In this document: positions 45,045 through 52,300 of the stretch, piece by piece | How the letters are laid out: each line of letters starts with the position of its first letter | Position numbering within the stretch: position 1 is the stretch's first letter | Source of the DNA: Paenibacillus hamazuiensis | GTDB taxonomy: Bacteria; Bacillota; Bacilli; Paenibacillales; NBRC-103111 | Assembly (NCBI RefSeq): GCF_023276405.1 | Contig: NZ_JALRMO010000001.1 | Location: 5,446,001-5,510,000, forward strand | Length of the DNA: 64,000 nucleotides | Direction of reading: 5' to 3' | Program-made: the position numbers and the translations under genes | Notes under the pieces: model-generated | The model's database searches: none | What the model was told of the DNA's origin: nothing | Seen by the model: only the letters and a program-made list of their open reading frames with translations

Positions 45045-46571
45045 GTGAACATCCGGTTTCATCCGAACTCGGGAACGAAGCCGGCGGATCCGGTCGGAAT
45101 GCTTCCGGTTTGCCCAATCCAACCGCCCACCGAGCCGCTTTATACGTGGATCCCCCTCACCCCCCTCGAACAGATGGAACAGAACGAATACGACGTGCTG
45201 ATCATCGGTTCCGGAGCCGGCGGCGGGTCTGTTCTATGGAGATTGTGCCAGCATTGGAAAAATCAAAGAAAGCGCATCGGCATGATTGAGCGCGGCCGCC
45301 TGGTGATTCCAACGCATGCGCGCAACTTGCCGACAATGAACCAGGATCGTCTGACCGCATATTTTAGCGGCATATCCCGGCCGCTTCCAGGCGCAGGTCC
45401 TTATTACCCGGGAGCCAGGCAGCTTTTTGCACTGGGCGGCCGGACATTGTTTTGGTACGCATTTGCTCCGCGCATGCACTCATGGGACTTGGCGAAATGG
45501 CCTGTGCCGGTTCAGGAAATGGAAAGCTATTACGGGGTTGCCGAAGAAGTCATGAACGTTACAAGATCTTTTGCGGAAGGCGCTTCGTTTACGGAAATTG
45601 TGCTGCAGCGGTTGTGGATGCGGGGGTATTCCAAAGCGGCGCCTCTTCCTGTTGCTGCCGATATCGTGCCTCAGTTTTACGGCCAACTGCATACCGACAT
45701 GTTCACCAGCTCCATCTCTCTTCTTTCCCGGGCGCTCAATTTAAGGCCGTTTGATCTCGCGGTTAACGCGCGAGCGGTGCAAATTCTTCACGACAATGGG
45801 AGAATTTCAGGAGTCAAAGTCGTATCCCCGGATAAAATCGCTTATACGATAAAGGCCAAAACAATCGTTTTGGCCGCAAGCACCTTTGAATCGCCACGCC
45901 TTTTGATGTATTCTGGCTTTCAAAACCGGGCGTTAGGCCGCTTTTTCTCGAATCAATCTTTCGTGCAGGCAACGGGAACGATCAAGACGACCGACTTCCC
46001 CATCCCGTGGGGCCCTCTGAACATCATGATCCCGCAATCGCCGGAAAGGCCGTATTCGGTGCTGATGACCGGCCCCGAATCGTTCTACTGGTATCCTGTT
46101 GCATTGGAAAGGCCGCTTACGGACGAGACCACGGTCAACTTTTACGGTTATGGAAAAGTAGAACCCCGCTACGAAAACCGGGTTGTTCTGAATCAAAACA
46201 AATTGGACGAATACGGCATTCCGGAGATTCAGGTCATCTTTTCCTTGAACCAGGCCGATTGGAACGTCGTCGGACAAATGACAAACGGGATACGGCGCAT
46301 CGCCGCGGACGCCGGGATCCGCCTGGGTGCCGGGGACGGCAGGCCGCCCATATGCTTGACTCCTTTTGGAGATTTGCACCACGATTCGGGCACTTGCCGG
46401 ATCGGAGACGACCCGGCGACTTCAGTCGCCGACCGCTACGGGCGGGTCCGCGGCGTCACCGGTCTTTATGTCGCCGACAACAGCGCTTTGCCGGATACCG
46501 GAGCGGAAAACCAGACATTGACGACCATCGCGCTCGCCATACGAACGGCGGACATTATCGCGAAAACTTGA
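45045..46571 (+). CDS. GMC-family FAD-dependent oxidoreductase (4 of 4)
   Basis: 508-residue flavoprotein, close paralog of the LysM-GMC protein but with only a 48-residue leader that keeps the LPVCPIQPPTEP linker. FAD motif VLIIGSGAGGGSVLWRL, loop LFALGGRTLFWYAFAPRM, C-terminal HHDSGTCRIGDDPATSVADRYGRVRGVTGLYVADNSALPDTGAENQTL with the conserved His. Start GTG 45045 after AGGAGGGAGCGCAT. Operon with the ThuA-like gene. In the C-terminal block the usual Asn-Pro is GAENQT, so the substrate site may differ from the paralogs. Confidence 0.9.
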   Translation: MNIRFHPNSGTKPADPVGMLPVCPIQPPTEPLYTWIPLTPLEQMEQNEYDVLIIGSGAGGGSVLWRLCQHWKNQRKRIGMIERGRLVIPTHARNLPTMNQDRLTAYFSGISRPLPGAGPYYPGARQLFALGGRTLFWYAFAPRMHSWDLAKWPVPVQEMESYYGVAEEVMNVTRSFAEGASFTEIVLQRLWMRGYSKAAPLPVAADIVPQFYGQLHTDMFTSSISLLSRALNLRPFDLAVNARAVQILHDNGRISGVKVVSPDKIAYTIKAKTIVLAASTFESPRLLMYSGFQNRALGRFFSNQSFVQATGTIKTTDFPIPWGPLNIMIPQSPERPYSVLMTGPESFYWYPVALERPLTDETTVNFYGYGKVEPRYENRVVLNQNKLDEYGIPEIQVIFSLNQADWNVVGQMTNGIRRIAADAGIRLGAGDGRPPICLTPFGDLHHDSGTCRIGDDPATSVADRYGRVRGVTGLYVADNSALPDTGAENQTLTTIALAIRTADIIAKT

Positions 46572-46615
46572 GAGCCATTAGACGACCTCAGTTATGCCGG
46601 TTTAGGAAGCCCGCC

Positions 46616-47944
46616 CTAGACCGGCCTTCCGTCCTTGCCCAGCGGCACCCAAGCATCGTTATCATAACCGCGCACTTCCCAATACCCGAAATGCTCCTTG
46701 TCTGTCAGTTCGATCGCCTGCAGCCATTTGACCGACTTGTACGCGTACATCTTCGGCACAACCAGCCTCACCGGCCCTCCGAGCAGCTGCGGAATCGGCT
46801 TGCCGTCCATAAGTACAGCCACCATCACATCGTCCATCCGCGCTTGCTCCAGCGAGAGGCAATCGGTGTATACCTTGTCGCCGGAATACATTTTTACAAA
46901 TCGCGCGTTTTGTTTCACCTTCACCAGATCAAGGAGCGCACGTAGCGGAATGCCTTCCCAGGTGATCTTGTAAACCGACCATCCGGTTACGCAATGAAAA
47001 TCGCTCACCTGCACCTTGCGCTTCAGCTTCAGAAACTGCTCCCAATTCCACGCCTGCGGCTCGGCTACGAGGCCGGATATGGCGAACTTCCAGCTTTCGC
47101 TCGTGAACTCCGGATATTCCGTCACCGTGTATATGCGGAAGTCGCCCTGCAGCCCGCCTCCGATCACATTCGCGGAATCCGGCGAAGGCTCGGGTGCAGG
47201 AAGCATCCGGTTGCGGTCGCCTTCCGCCATCGCGGCTATGTCCGTGCCGGCGCTCTCGAAAGCGCCTCTCAACCAGCGGTAAAACTTCGGCCCGATACCG
47301 AATACAAGCAGCAGCCCGATGACCGTCCGAATAAATGTCGCCCTTGATATAGGGGCGTTTTTCAAAGCGCGAATAACCGAAGCGGCGGCATTTTCCTTCC
47401 CGTTATCCCCTCCGTCATGGGCGACATCTCTCCCGGCAGAGCCGGATGACGCAGCTTCCCGGCTGCGAAGCTCCAGCAGCTCCTGCCGGCGGGCTTCCTT
47501 CACCCAGCGGCTGCGGGAGATCGAATGATACGCCGCATAAGGCAGCCCGACCCAAGTAAACAGGTCGTGCAGCGTCAACGCCGCGTTGCTCCACGCCGGA
47601 GGCAGCTGGCGGAATTGCCACAGCACGATGCCCGATAAACTCCAGCCGGCCAGCAGCGCAAGCACCACGGCCAAATTCCACCGCTGCGCCAGCTTATCCC
47701 GCAGCTGCTTCCAATGCTTCGGGATGAGCGGCATATACAGCCCGATCAGTACAATGGATGCGATACCGAGTGCAATATGCAGCCATTTGAGGATGACCCG
47801 GATAACGCCCAAATCGCCCCTGATCGAAGGAATCCATAAAATGATGCCTGTGACCGCGAGCAGCAGCACGATCCAAGCATTCCATCCGTGCAGCTTGGCG
47901 AGCTTTTTCCCATACGGCTGCTTGAGCCAACTTCTTTTTTCCAT
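46616..47944 (-). CDS. membrane b-heme domain fused to a sulfite-oxidase/MsrP-type molybdoenzyme
   Basis: 442-residue two-part protein. N-terminal part has four membrane helices (about 20-40, 50-72, 90-110, 122-140) with His19, His56, His126 and His140 placed as possible b-heme ligands, like MsrQ/YedZ or cytochrome b561-type domains. A linker and a fifth helix (205-222) lead to an oxidoreductase_molybdopterin domain (about 270-442) with DFHCVTGWSV, whose Cys318 is the Mo ligand. In MsrPQ these functions are two separate proteins that repair methionine sulfoxide outside the membrane. No Tat signal; the Mo domain would be anchored by the last helix. ATG 47944 is used; a GTG four codons upstream is possible. 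It follows the Met-rich gene on the same strand. Confidence 0.85.
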   Translation of the reverse strand: MEKRSWLKQPYGKKLAKLHGWNAWIVLLLAVTGIILWIPSIRGDLGVIRVILKWLHIALGIASIVLIGLYMPLIPKHWKQLRDKLAQRWNLAVVLALLAGWSLSGIVLWQFRQLPPAWSNAALTLHDLFTWVGLPYAAYHSISRSRWVKEARRQELLELRSREAASSGSAGRDVAHDGGDNGKENAAASVIRALKNAPISRATFIRTVIGLLLVFGIGPKFYRWLRGAFESAGTDIAAMAEGDRNRMLPAPEPSPDSANVIGGGLQGDFRIYTVTEYPEFTSESWKFAISGLVAEPQAWNWEQFLKLKRKVQVSDFHCVTGWSVYKITWEGIPLRALLDLVKVKQNARFVKMYSGDKVYTDCLSLEQARMDDVMVAVLMDGKPIPQLLGGPVRLVVPKMYAYKSVKWLQAIELTDKEHFGYWEVRGYDNDAWVPLGKDGRPV

Positions 47945-48090
47945 ACCCTTTTGCACCGCCTTTTTGTCCGATCCGATTTGGTACCGCTTTTATATAAGTA
48001 TACGCGAAAATATGACGCCCCGGTTTGAGCGAGCAAGTAAAAAAGAAAAGAGCCACAGTTTGTACTGCAGCCCGCTTCCTTCCCTCCCCG

Positions 48091-48645
48091 TTACTTCATC
48101 GTCGCCGGGGGCGACGCCAGGTACATCTCGATCAGATCCTTTGGCACATACGTTTTGTCATCAACGATCATCGGGGCTGATGACAGCATGATTTCCTTCA
48201 TCCCGGCCATGATCGTCTTGCTGCCGATCCTGATCTTGACGGAATAGGTCATGTCGGACATCATCTTGCTCCTTTCCATTTTTCCGCCCTGCATGTTGTC
48301 GCCCATGGCACCATCGACCATCTTGCCTTCAGACATTTTTCCGCCCATCTCTTCGTTCATTTTGTCGTTCATCGTTTTATCAGCCATCTTCCCGTCCATG
48401 ATCTTATCGCCCGTCATTTTGCCCAAGGTCAGCGTAACCGACTGATCCTCTCCGTTCCAAACCACCGTATAGCCGAGAGACTCGGCAGCCGTTCTGAGCG
48501 CGACAAACTCCATCCCGTCTTTCATCATCATGTCGGCTTTGCCGTAATTCACCGACGGCTTCATCTCCTCGGCCGCCGCCCATCCCGGAGTAACCAGCAT
48601 CAGTGCTACAACGGAACCAAACATCACTTTAGCCATCCGATTCAT
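48091..48645 (-). CDS. secreted methionine-rich protein with copper-amine-oxidase-N-like fold
   Basis: 184-residue exported protein, signal cleavage after AAA near residue 25. The outer parts (28-75 and 133-180) resemble the Cu_amine_oxidN1 stalk domain (GMEFVALRTAAESLGYTVVWNGEDQSVTL and VDDKTYVPKDLIEMYL). Between them lies an insertion, about residues 76-132, of degenerate GKMxDxK-type repeats with 14 methionines among Lys, Asp, Glu and Gly. The whole protein has 29 Met. Such Met-rich extracytoplasmic proteins act as oxidant sinks (MrpX in Azospira) or bind Cu(I). Downstream of the two-component system and upstream of the MsrP-like fusion, with the 18-bp box before it. GGAGG precedes the ATG. 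Confidence 0.85.
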   Translation of the reverse strand: MNRMAKVMFGSVVALMLVTPGWAAAEEMKPSVNYGKADMMMKDGMEFVALRTAAESLGYTVVWNGEDQSVTLTLGKMTGDKIMDGKMADKTMNDKMNEEMGGKMSEGKMVDGAMGDNMQGGKMERSKMMSDMTYSVKIRIGSKTIMAGMKEIMLSSAPMIVDDKTYVPKDLIEMYLASPPATMK

Positions 48646-48730
48646 CCTTCGACTACCTCCTGAATCAATGTAATTGTTGCTGCTGCATAACCCAAGATAC
48701 AGGAGGAATCTTACGCGCGGCTAACGCAAT

Positions 48731-48748
48731 CATTACAAAACCATTAAC
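48731..48748 (-). promoter_or_regulatory. 18-bp box, copy 1, upstream of the Met-rich gene
   Basis: CATTACAAAACCATTAAC, identical to copy 2 at 50585-50602. Read on the minus strand it contains two TTAATG/GTAATG half-sites spaced about 11 bases, the direct-repeat style of OmpR/PhoB-type regulators. It lies 86-103 bases before the Met-rich gene start. Confidence 0.8.
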
Positions 48749-48768
48749 TAGAGCTGACAATTCCCCGG

Positions 48769-49806
48769 TCATGCCTGCGGAACGGTAAACCAAAATCGGC
48801 TGCCCCGCGGCTCTTCTCTTTCGACGCCAATTTCTCCGCCATGCCGCTCAACGATCGATTTGGCGATGGCAAGACCGAGGCCGGCTCCGCCGCTCTTACG
48901 GGTCCTGGCGGCATCCACCCGGTAAAACCTTTCAAAGATGCGTTCCCGGTCGGACTCCGGCACCCCCTTTCCTTGATCGCTAACCGAAATGCGCACATAT
49001 CCGCTTTTGGCTGCCGGTTTCGCCTCTACCGTCAGCGTTTCCCCTATCGGCGTATGCATGATCGCGTTTTCCAGCAAATTGGCCAGCACCCGCTTGATCT
49101 CAAATGGCATGACGAGCACCTGAGGCACACCGTCCAGTACGTTCGCCGATACCTTCAGCATCTTCTCCTCGAATTGAATCGCATGGCTCTGCAGTGCTTC
49201 AATAATGAGGCTATCGACATGACATGGCTCGGGAGCCCATTCCAAGCTACCCGCCTGAAGCCGCGAAAGCTCGAACAGCTCGTCGATCAGCCGGCTCAGC
49301 CGCTTCGTTTCCAGGCGAATCGTCTGAAGGTAACGCTCAAACGTCTCTTTGTCCTGGATGATGTCGTCCTCCAGCGCTTCTACAAACGATTGGATCGAAG
49401 TCATCGGCGTACGCAAATCATGCGATACGTTTGCAACGAGCTCACGCCGGGACGATTCCGACGCATGCAGCCGTTCAAAGCTGATCTGCAGTTCGGCGGA
49501 CATCTGGTTGAAGCGCGCCGCCAATTGGCGAAACTCCTGCGGTCCCGTTAGCGGCACTTGCCCTTCGAAATGGCCTCCGGCGATACGCGACGCCTCTTCC
49601 GACATCGCCCGAATAGACGTTTCCAGAGGCCTCGTCAGTATAAAATGCACCACCAGCGAAACGGCTGCTGCTCCTATGGTTACGCTCCCAAGCAGCATAA
49701 CCTCGTTCCACTCCAGCAGCATATACCGGTAACAAACAAACAAGCTGACCAAAATAATGGTCAGGCTGACCGTACTGGCAATTAGCAAATATGAACGCAG
49801 CTTCAT
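48769..49806 (-). CDS. sensor histidine kinase (HisKA/HAMP type)
   Basis: 345-residue membrane kinase. Two helices near the N-terminus (about 6-26 and 33-54) are separated by only about seven residues, so there is no extracellular sensor domain. HAMP follows (ILTRPLETSIRAMSEEASRIAGGHFEGQV), then HisKA with the phosphorylated His in LVANVSHDLRTPM and an ATPase domain with LLENAIMH (N box), VSDQGKGVP (G1), GGAGLGLAI (G2). ATG 49806 is chosen because it overlaps the response regulator stop as ATGA. With the regulator it probably senses the membrane state or a membrane partner and controls the genes behind the 18-bp boxes. Confidence 0.93.
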   Translation of the reverse strand: MKLRSYLLIASTVSLTIILVSLFVCYRYMLLEWNEVMLLGSVTIGAAAVSLVVHFILTRPLETSIRAMSEEASRIAGGHFEGQVPLTGPQEFRQLAARFNQMSAELQISFERLHASESSRRELVANVSHDLRTPMTSIQSFVEALEDDIIQDKETFERYLQTIRLETKRLSRLIDELFELSRLQAGSLEWAPEPCHVDSLIIEALQSHAIQFEEKMLKVSANVLDGVPQVLVMPFEIKRVLANLLENAIMHTPIGETLTVEAKPAAKSGYVRISVSDQGKGVPESDRERIFERFYRVDAARTRKSGGAGLGLAIAKSIVERHGGEIGVEREEPRGSRFWFTVPQA

Positions 49807-50525
49807 CGGGATTCCCTGCCCTCGAATTTGTAGCCGATGCCCCATACTGTTTTAATGAACATCGGCTGTGACGGGAGAGGTTCTATTTTTTCGCGCAGCC
49901 TGCGGATATGAACGGTCACCGTCGTCGTATCGCCGTAGTAGTCGGTATCCCATATTTTTTCGAGCAGCTGATTGCGGGAAAAGACTTGTTCGGAATGACT
50001 CGCAAGCAAATACAGCAGTTCAAACTCCTTCACCGTCAACTCAATCTCTTGGCTATCGCGCTTCACCGTCCGGCTTAGCGGGTGAATTTCCAGCGCCCCG
50101 AAGCGAAGAGCGGCCGCTTCCGGCCCGTTTTCTGCAGATCCGCCGGAAAGGGGCCGCGCAGAGCGCCGCAAAATCGACTTGACCCGCAGCACCAGCTCCC
50201 TCGGGCTGAAAGGTTTGGTCAAATAATCGTCCGCCCCTAGCGTCAGTCCCATAATGCGGTCGATTTCTTCTCCGCGAGCCGTGAGTATAATGATCGGAAC
50301 CTCCTGCTCATTGCGGATTTCCTCACATACCTCAAAGCCGGATTTACCCGGCATCATCACATCGAGTACGATCAGATCGGGCGATTGCTTCCTCCATTCC
50401 CGCAGCGCTTCTTCGCCGTCGGACGCTGCAATGACCCGATAGCCTTCCCGTTCCAAATATCTGGCGCACACATCGGTAATGTTCGCCTCATCGTCAGCCA
50501 CCAAAATTTTATAAGCCACCTGCAT
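49803..50525 (-). CDS. OmpR/PhoB-family response regulator
   Basis: 240-residue regulator: receiver domain with VADDEANI acidic pair, Asp in LIVLDVMMPG and Lys in LTKPF, then a winged-helix DNA-binding domain (ELTVKEFELLYLLASHSEQVFSRNQLL, TVTVHIRRLREKI, KTVWGIGYKF). ATG 50525 is preceded by a G-rich site. It has its own copy of the 18-bp box 60-77 bases upstream, which suggests autoregulation. First gene of the four-gene minus-strand region ending with the Mo fusion. Confidence 0.94.
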   Translation of the reverse strand: MQVAYKILVADDEANITDVCARYLEREGYRVIAASDGEEALREWRKQSPDLIVLDVMMPGKSGFEVCEEIRNEQEVPIIILTARGEEIDRIMGLTLGADDYLTKPFSPRELVLRVKSILRRSARPLSGGSAENGPEAAALRFGALEIHPLSRTVKRDSQEIELTVKEFELLYLLASHSEQVFSRNQLLEKIWDTDYYGDTTTVTVHIRRLREKIEPLPSQPMFIKTVWGIGYKFEGRESR

Positions 50526-50584
50526 CCCCCCGTTTTCGCTGATTTTCATTCTATCGAACAACTGTTGAACGAACCTTACGAAAA

Positions 50585-50602
50585 CATTACAAAACCATTA
50601 AC
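50585..50602 (-). promoter_or_regulatory. 18-bp box, copy 2, upstream of the response regulator
   Basis: CATTACAAAACCATTAAC, exact match to copy 1 at 48731-48748. Placed 60-77 bases before the regulator start, suited to activation or autoregulation. Confidence 0.8.
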
Positions 50603-50624
50603 AGCCCTGTTCGTCGCTCTATCC

Positions 50625-50652
50625 GAAAAAAAAGCCCCCGAATATTCGGGGA
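50625..50652 (-). terminator. intrinsic terminator after the yqfL-like gene
   Basis: Perfect palindrome CCCCGAATATTCGGGG (50636-50651) followed on the minus strand by a run of eight T. 20 bases after the stop codon. It insulates the two-component operon from ccpN-yqfL. Confidence 0.85.
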
Positions 50653-50671
50653 CTGTGTCTCGTCATGAAGA

Positions 50672-51475
50672 TTATTTAATATGACTCATAATAATGCCGG
50701 CCGTTTCTTCTATCGCCTTATCCGTCACGTTGATGATCAAACATCCGACTTGCTTCATGAGCCCGTGCGCATAGTCGAGCTCTTCCGATATGCGCTCCAG
50801 CGTCGCGTACTTGGCCCCATAGGGGAGCCCTACGGTCCGCAGCCGTTCGGTCCGTATTTTGAGCAGATGCTCCGGATCCATCGTAAGTCCGAAGATGCGC
50901 TCGCCCGGAACGAGAAACAGCTCTTTCGGCACCTTCACTTCCGGCACGAGAGGCAGGTTCGATACCTTAAGCCCTTTATGCGCCAAAAAAATGCTGAGCG
51001 GCGTCTTCGACGTGCGCGATATGCCGACGAGCAAAATGTCCGCTTTCAGCAGCGCGCTCGTATCGCGCCCGTCATCGCATTTGACGGCAAATTCGATCGC
51101 TTCGACGCGGCGGAAATAATCTTCGTCGAGCTGGTGAAGCAGCCCCGGCTGGCGCTTCGGCGAATCGTTAAACGTGTCGATGAACGCCTGCATCATCGGC
51201 CCCATAATATCGACCGCACGAACGCCGAGGCGGATCGCTTCCTCTTTCATCATCTCGCGCAGCTCGGGCTGGACGAGCGTATAGGCGACGAACCCGCCGG
51301 TTCTCGCCACTTCCTCCATGATGGCCCGAATTTCATCCTCGTTTTTGATATGGCCGATCCGCTTCGTCCTGACCTGGTGCGCGTCGAACTGCCGGATCGT
51401 AGCCCGGACAACCGCTTCGGCCGTTTCCCCCACCGAGTCGGAGCATATCGTAATTTCGTAACTGTGCTTGCTCAT
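50672..51475 (-). CDS. yqfL: pyruvate, phosphate dikinase regulatory protein-type kinase/phosphorylase (YqfL)
   Basis: 267-residue DUF299 protein that, in characterised members, switches PPDK or PEP synthase by ADP-dependent phosphorylation and Pi-dependent removal. Seen: CSDSVGETAEAVVRA near the N-terminus, VGISRTSKTPLSIFLA (P-loop-like), GLTMDPEHLLKIRTERL. In Bacillus, YqfL partners with CcpN in gluconeogenesis. ATG 51475 is chosen since AGGAGGAGAACGA precedes it and the longer frame reads through ccpN. Only 14 bases behind the ccpN stop. Confidence 0.93.
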   Translation of the reverse strand: MSKHSYEITICSDSVGETAEAVVRATIRQFDAHQVRTKRIGHIKNEDEIRAIMEEVARTGGFVAYTLVQPELREMMKEEAIRLGVRAVDIMGPMMQAFIDTFNDSPKRQPGLLHQLDEDYFRRVEAIEFAVKCDDGRDTSALLKADILLVGISRTSKTPLSIFLAHKGLKVSNLPLVPEVKVPKELFLVPGERIFGLTMDPEHLLKIRTERLRTVGLPYGAKYATLERISEELDYAHGLMKQVGCLIINVTDKAIEETAGIIMSHIK

Positions 51476-51489
51476 TCGTTCTCCTCCTG

Positions 51490-52155
51490 TTATGGTTGCG
51501 CCGCGATGTCGAGCAGCACTTTCGTCATGATCGTTTTCGTAATGCGGCCGATAACCTCCTGCTTGCCGTCTTTCCCCTCTTGAACGACAGGCAAGCTGTC
51601 CACCTGGTGGTTGATCATCTTGCGTGCGGCATCGAGGACCGAATCGTCCGGCTCCGCGCAAATGATGTTCGGCTGCCGGGTCATGACGAGGCTGACCGGC
51701 ATCGTCGAAGCGGCCGGGTTGCCCAGCGTAAACTTCAGCAAATCTTTCCGAGAAATGACTCCGGACAAATGCCCCTCCTCATCGGTGACAATCAAGCTGC
51801 CGACGTTTTCCAGAAATAACGTGACGACCGCATCGTGAACCGAAGCCGTTTCACGGATGACGACCGGCATCGCCTGCACTTCCTTCACCTTCAGCCCGGA
51901 TAATCGGCGGGACGCCTGCCCTTCCGAAGCCATCGCCGTCCCCAGAAAATAACCGACCTTCGGTTTTGCATCTATAAAACCAAGCATCACAAGCAGCGCC
52001 AAATCGGAGCGCAATGTCGGACGGCTCAAGCCCAGCATCTCGGCGATTTGTTCCCCCGTCACGGGGGCATGCTGCTTTACCAGCTGAACGATCTGCAATT
52101 GTCTCGCTGTCAGTTCGATGGCGTTTTCCTCCCTTACAAACCTCTTTACAAGCAT
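51490..52155 (-). CDS. ccpN: CcpN, repressor of gluconeogenic genes
   Basis: Protein of up to 221 residues: HTH (LTARQLQIVQLVKQHAPVTGEQIAEMLGLSRPTLRSDLALL) plus two CBS domains (about 85-140 and 150-218), the CcpN layout. It senses the ATP/ADP ratio and represses gapB, pckA and relatives in Bacillus. The 52155 ATG has no ribosome site and overlaps a promoter (TTGGTA-17-TATGCT). GGGAGG stands eight bases before an in-frame ATC at 52119, which is where CcpN proteins normally begin (x-IELTARQ). An AUC start is therefore possible but unusual; the ATG is kept as the conservative limit. Adjacent to yqfL and divergent from glpX. Confidence 0.9.
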   Translation of the reverse strand: MLVKRFVREENAIELTARQLQIVQLVKQHAPVTGEQIAEMLGLSRPTLRSDLALLVMLGFIDAKPKVGYFLGTAMASEGQASRRLSGLKVKEVQAMPVVIRETASVHDAVVTLFLENVGSLIVTDEEGHLSGVISRKDLLKFTLGNPAASTMPVSLVMTRQPNIICAEPDDSVLDAARKMINHQVDSLPVVQEGKDGKQEVIGRITKTIMTKVLLDIAAQP

Positions 52156-52252
52156 TGTAGCATACTTCGATTTCGATCATCTACCAAAATAACAGCTCCA
52201 ATCGAAGACGCCCCTATTTAATACGCACAATTATCATTGAAAAAACACCATT

Positions 52253-52263
52253 TATGACATATT
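52253..52263 (+). promoter_or_regulatory. CcpN-type operator upstream of glpX
   Basis: TATGACATATT matches the CcpN consensus TRTGHYATAYW at all 11 positions. A weaker second copy, TATGACGTAAA, follows at 52272-52282. Both lie just before the glpX start, next to ccpN. Confidence 0.7.
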
Positions 52264-52300
52264 ATTTATATTATGACGTAAAGAAAGGGAGCTGGAAATC

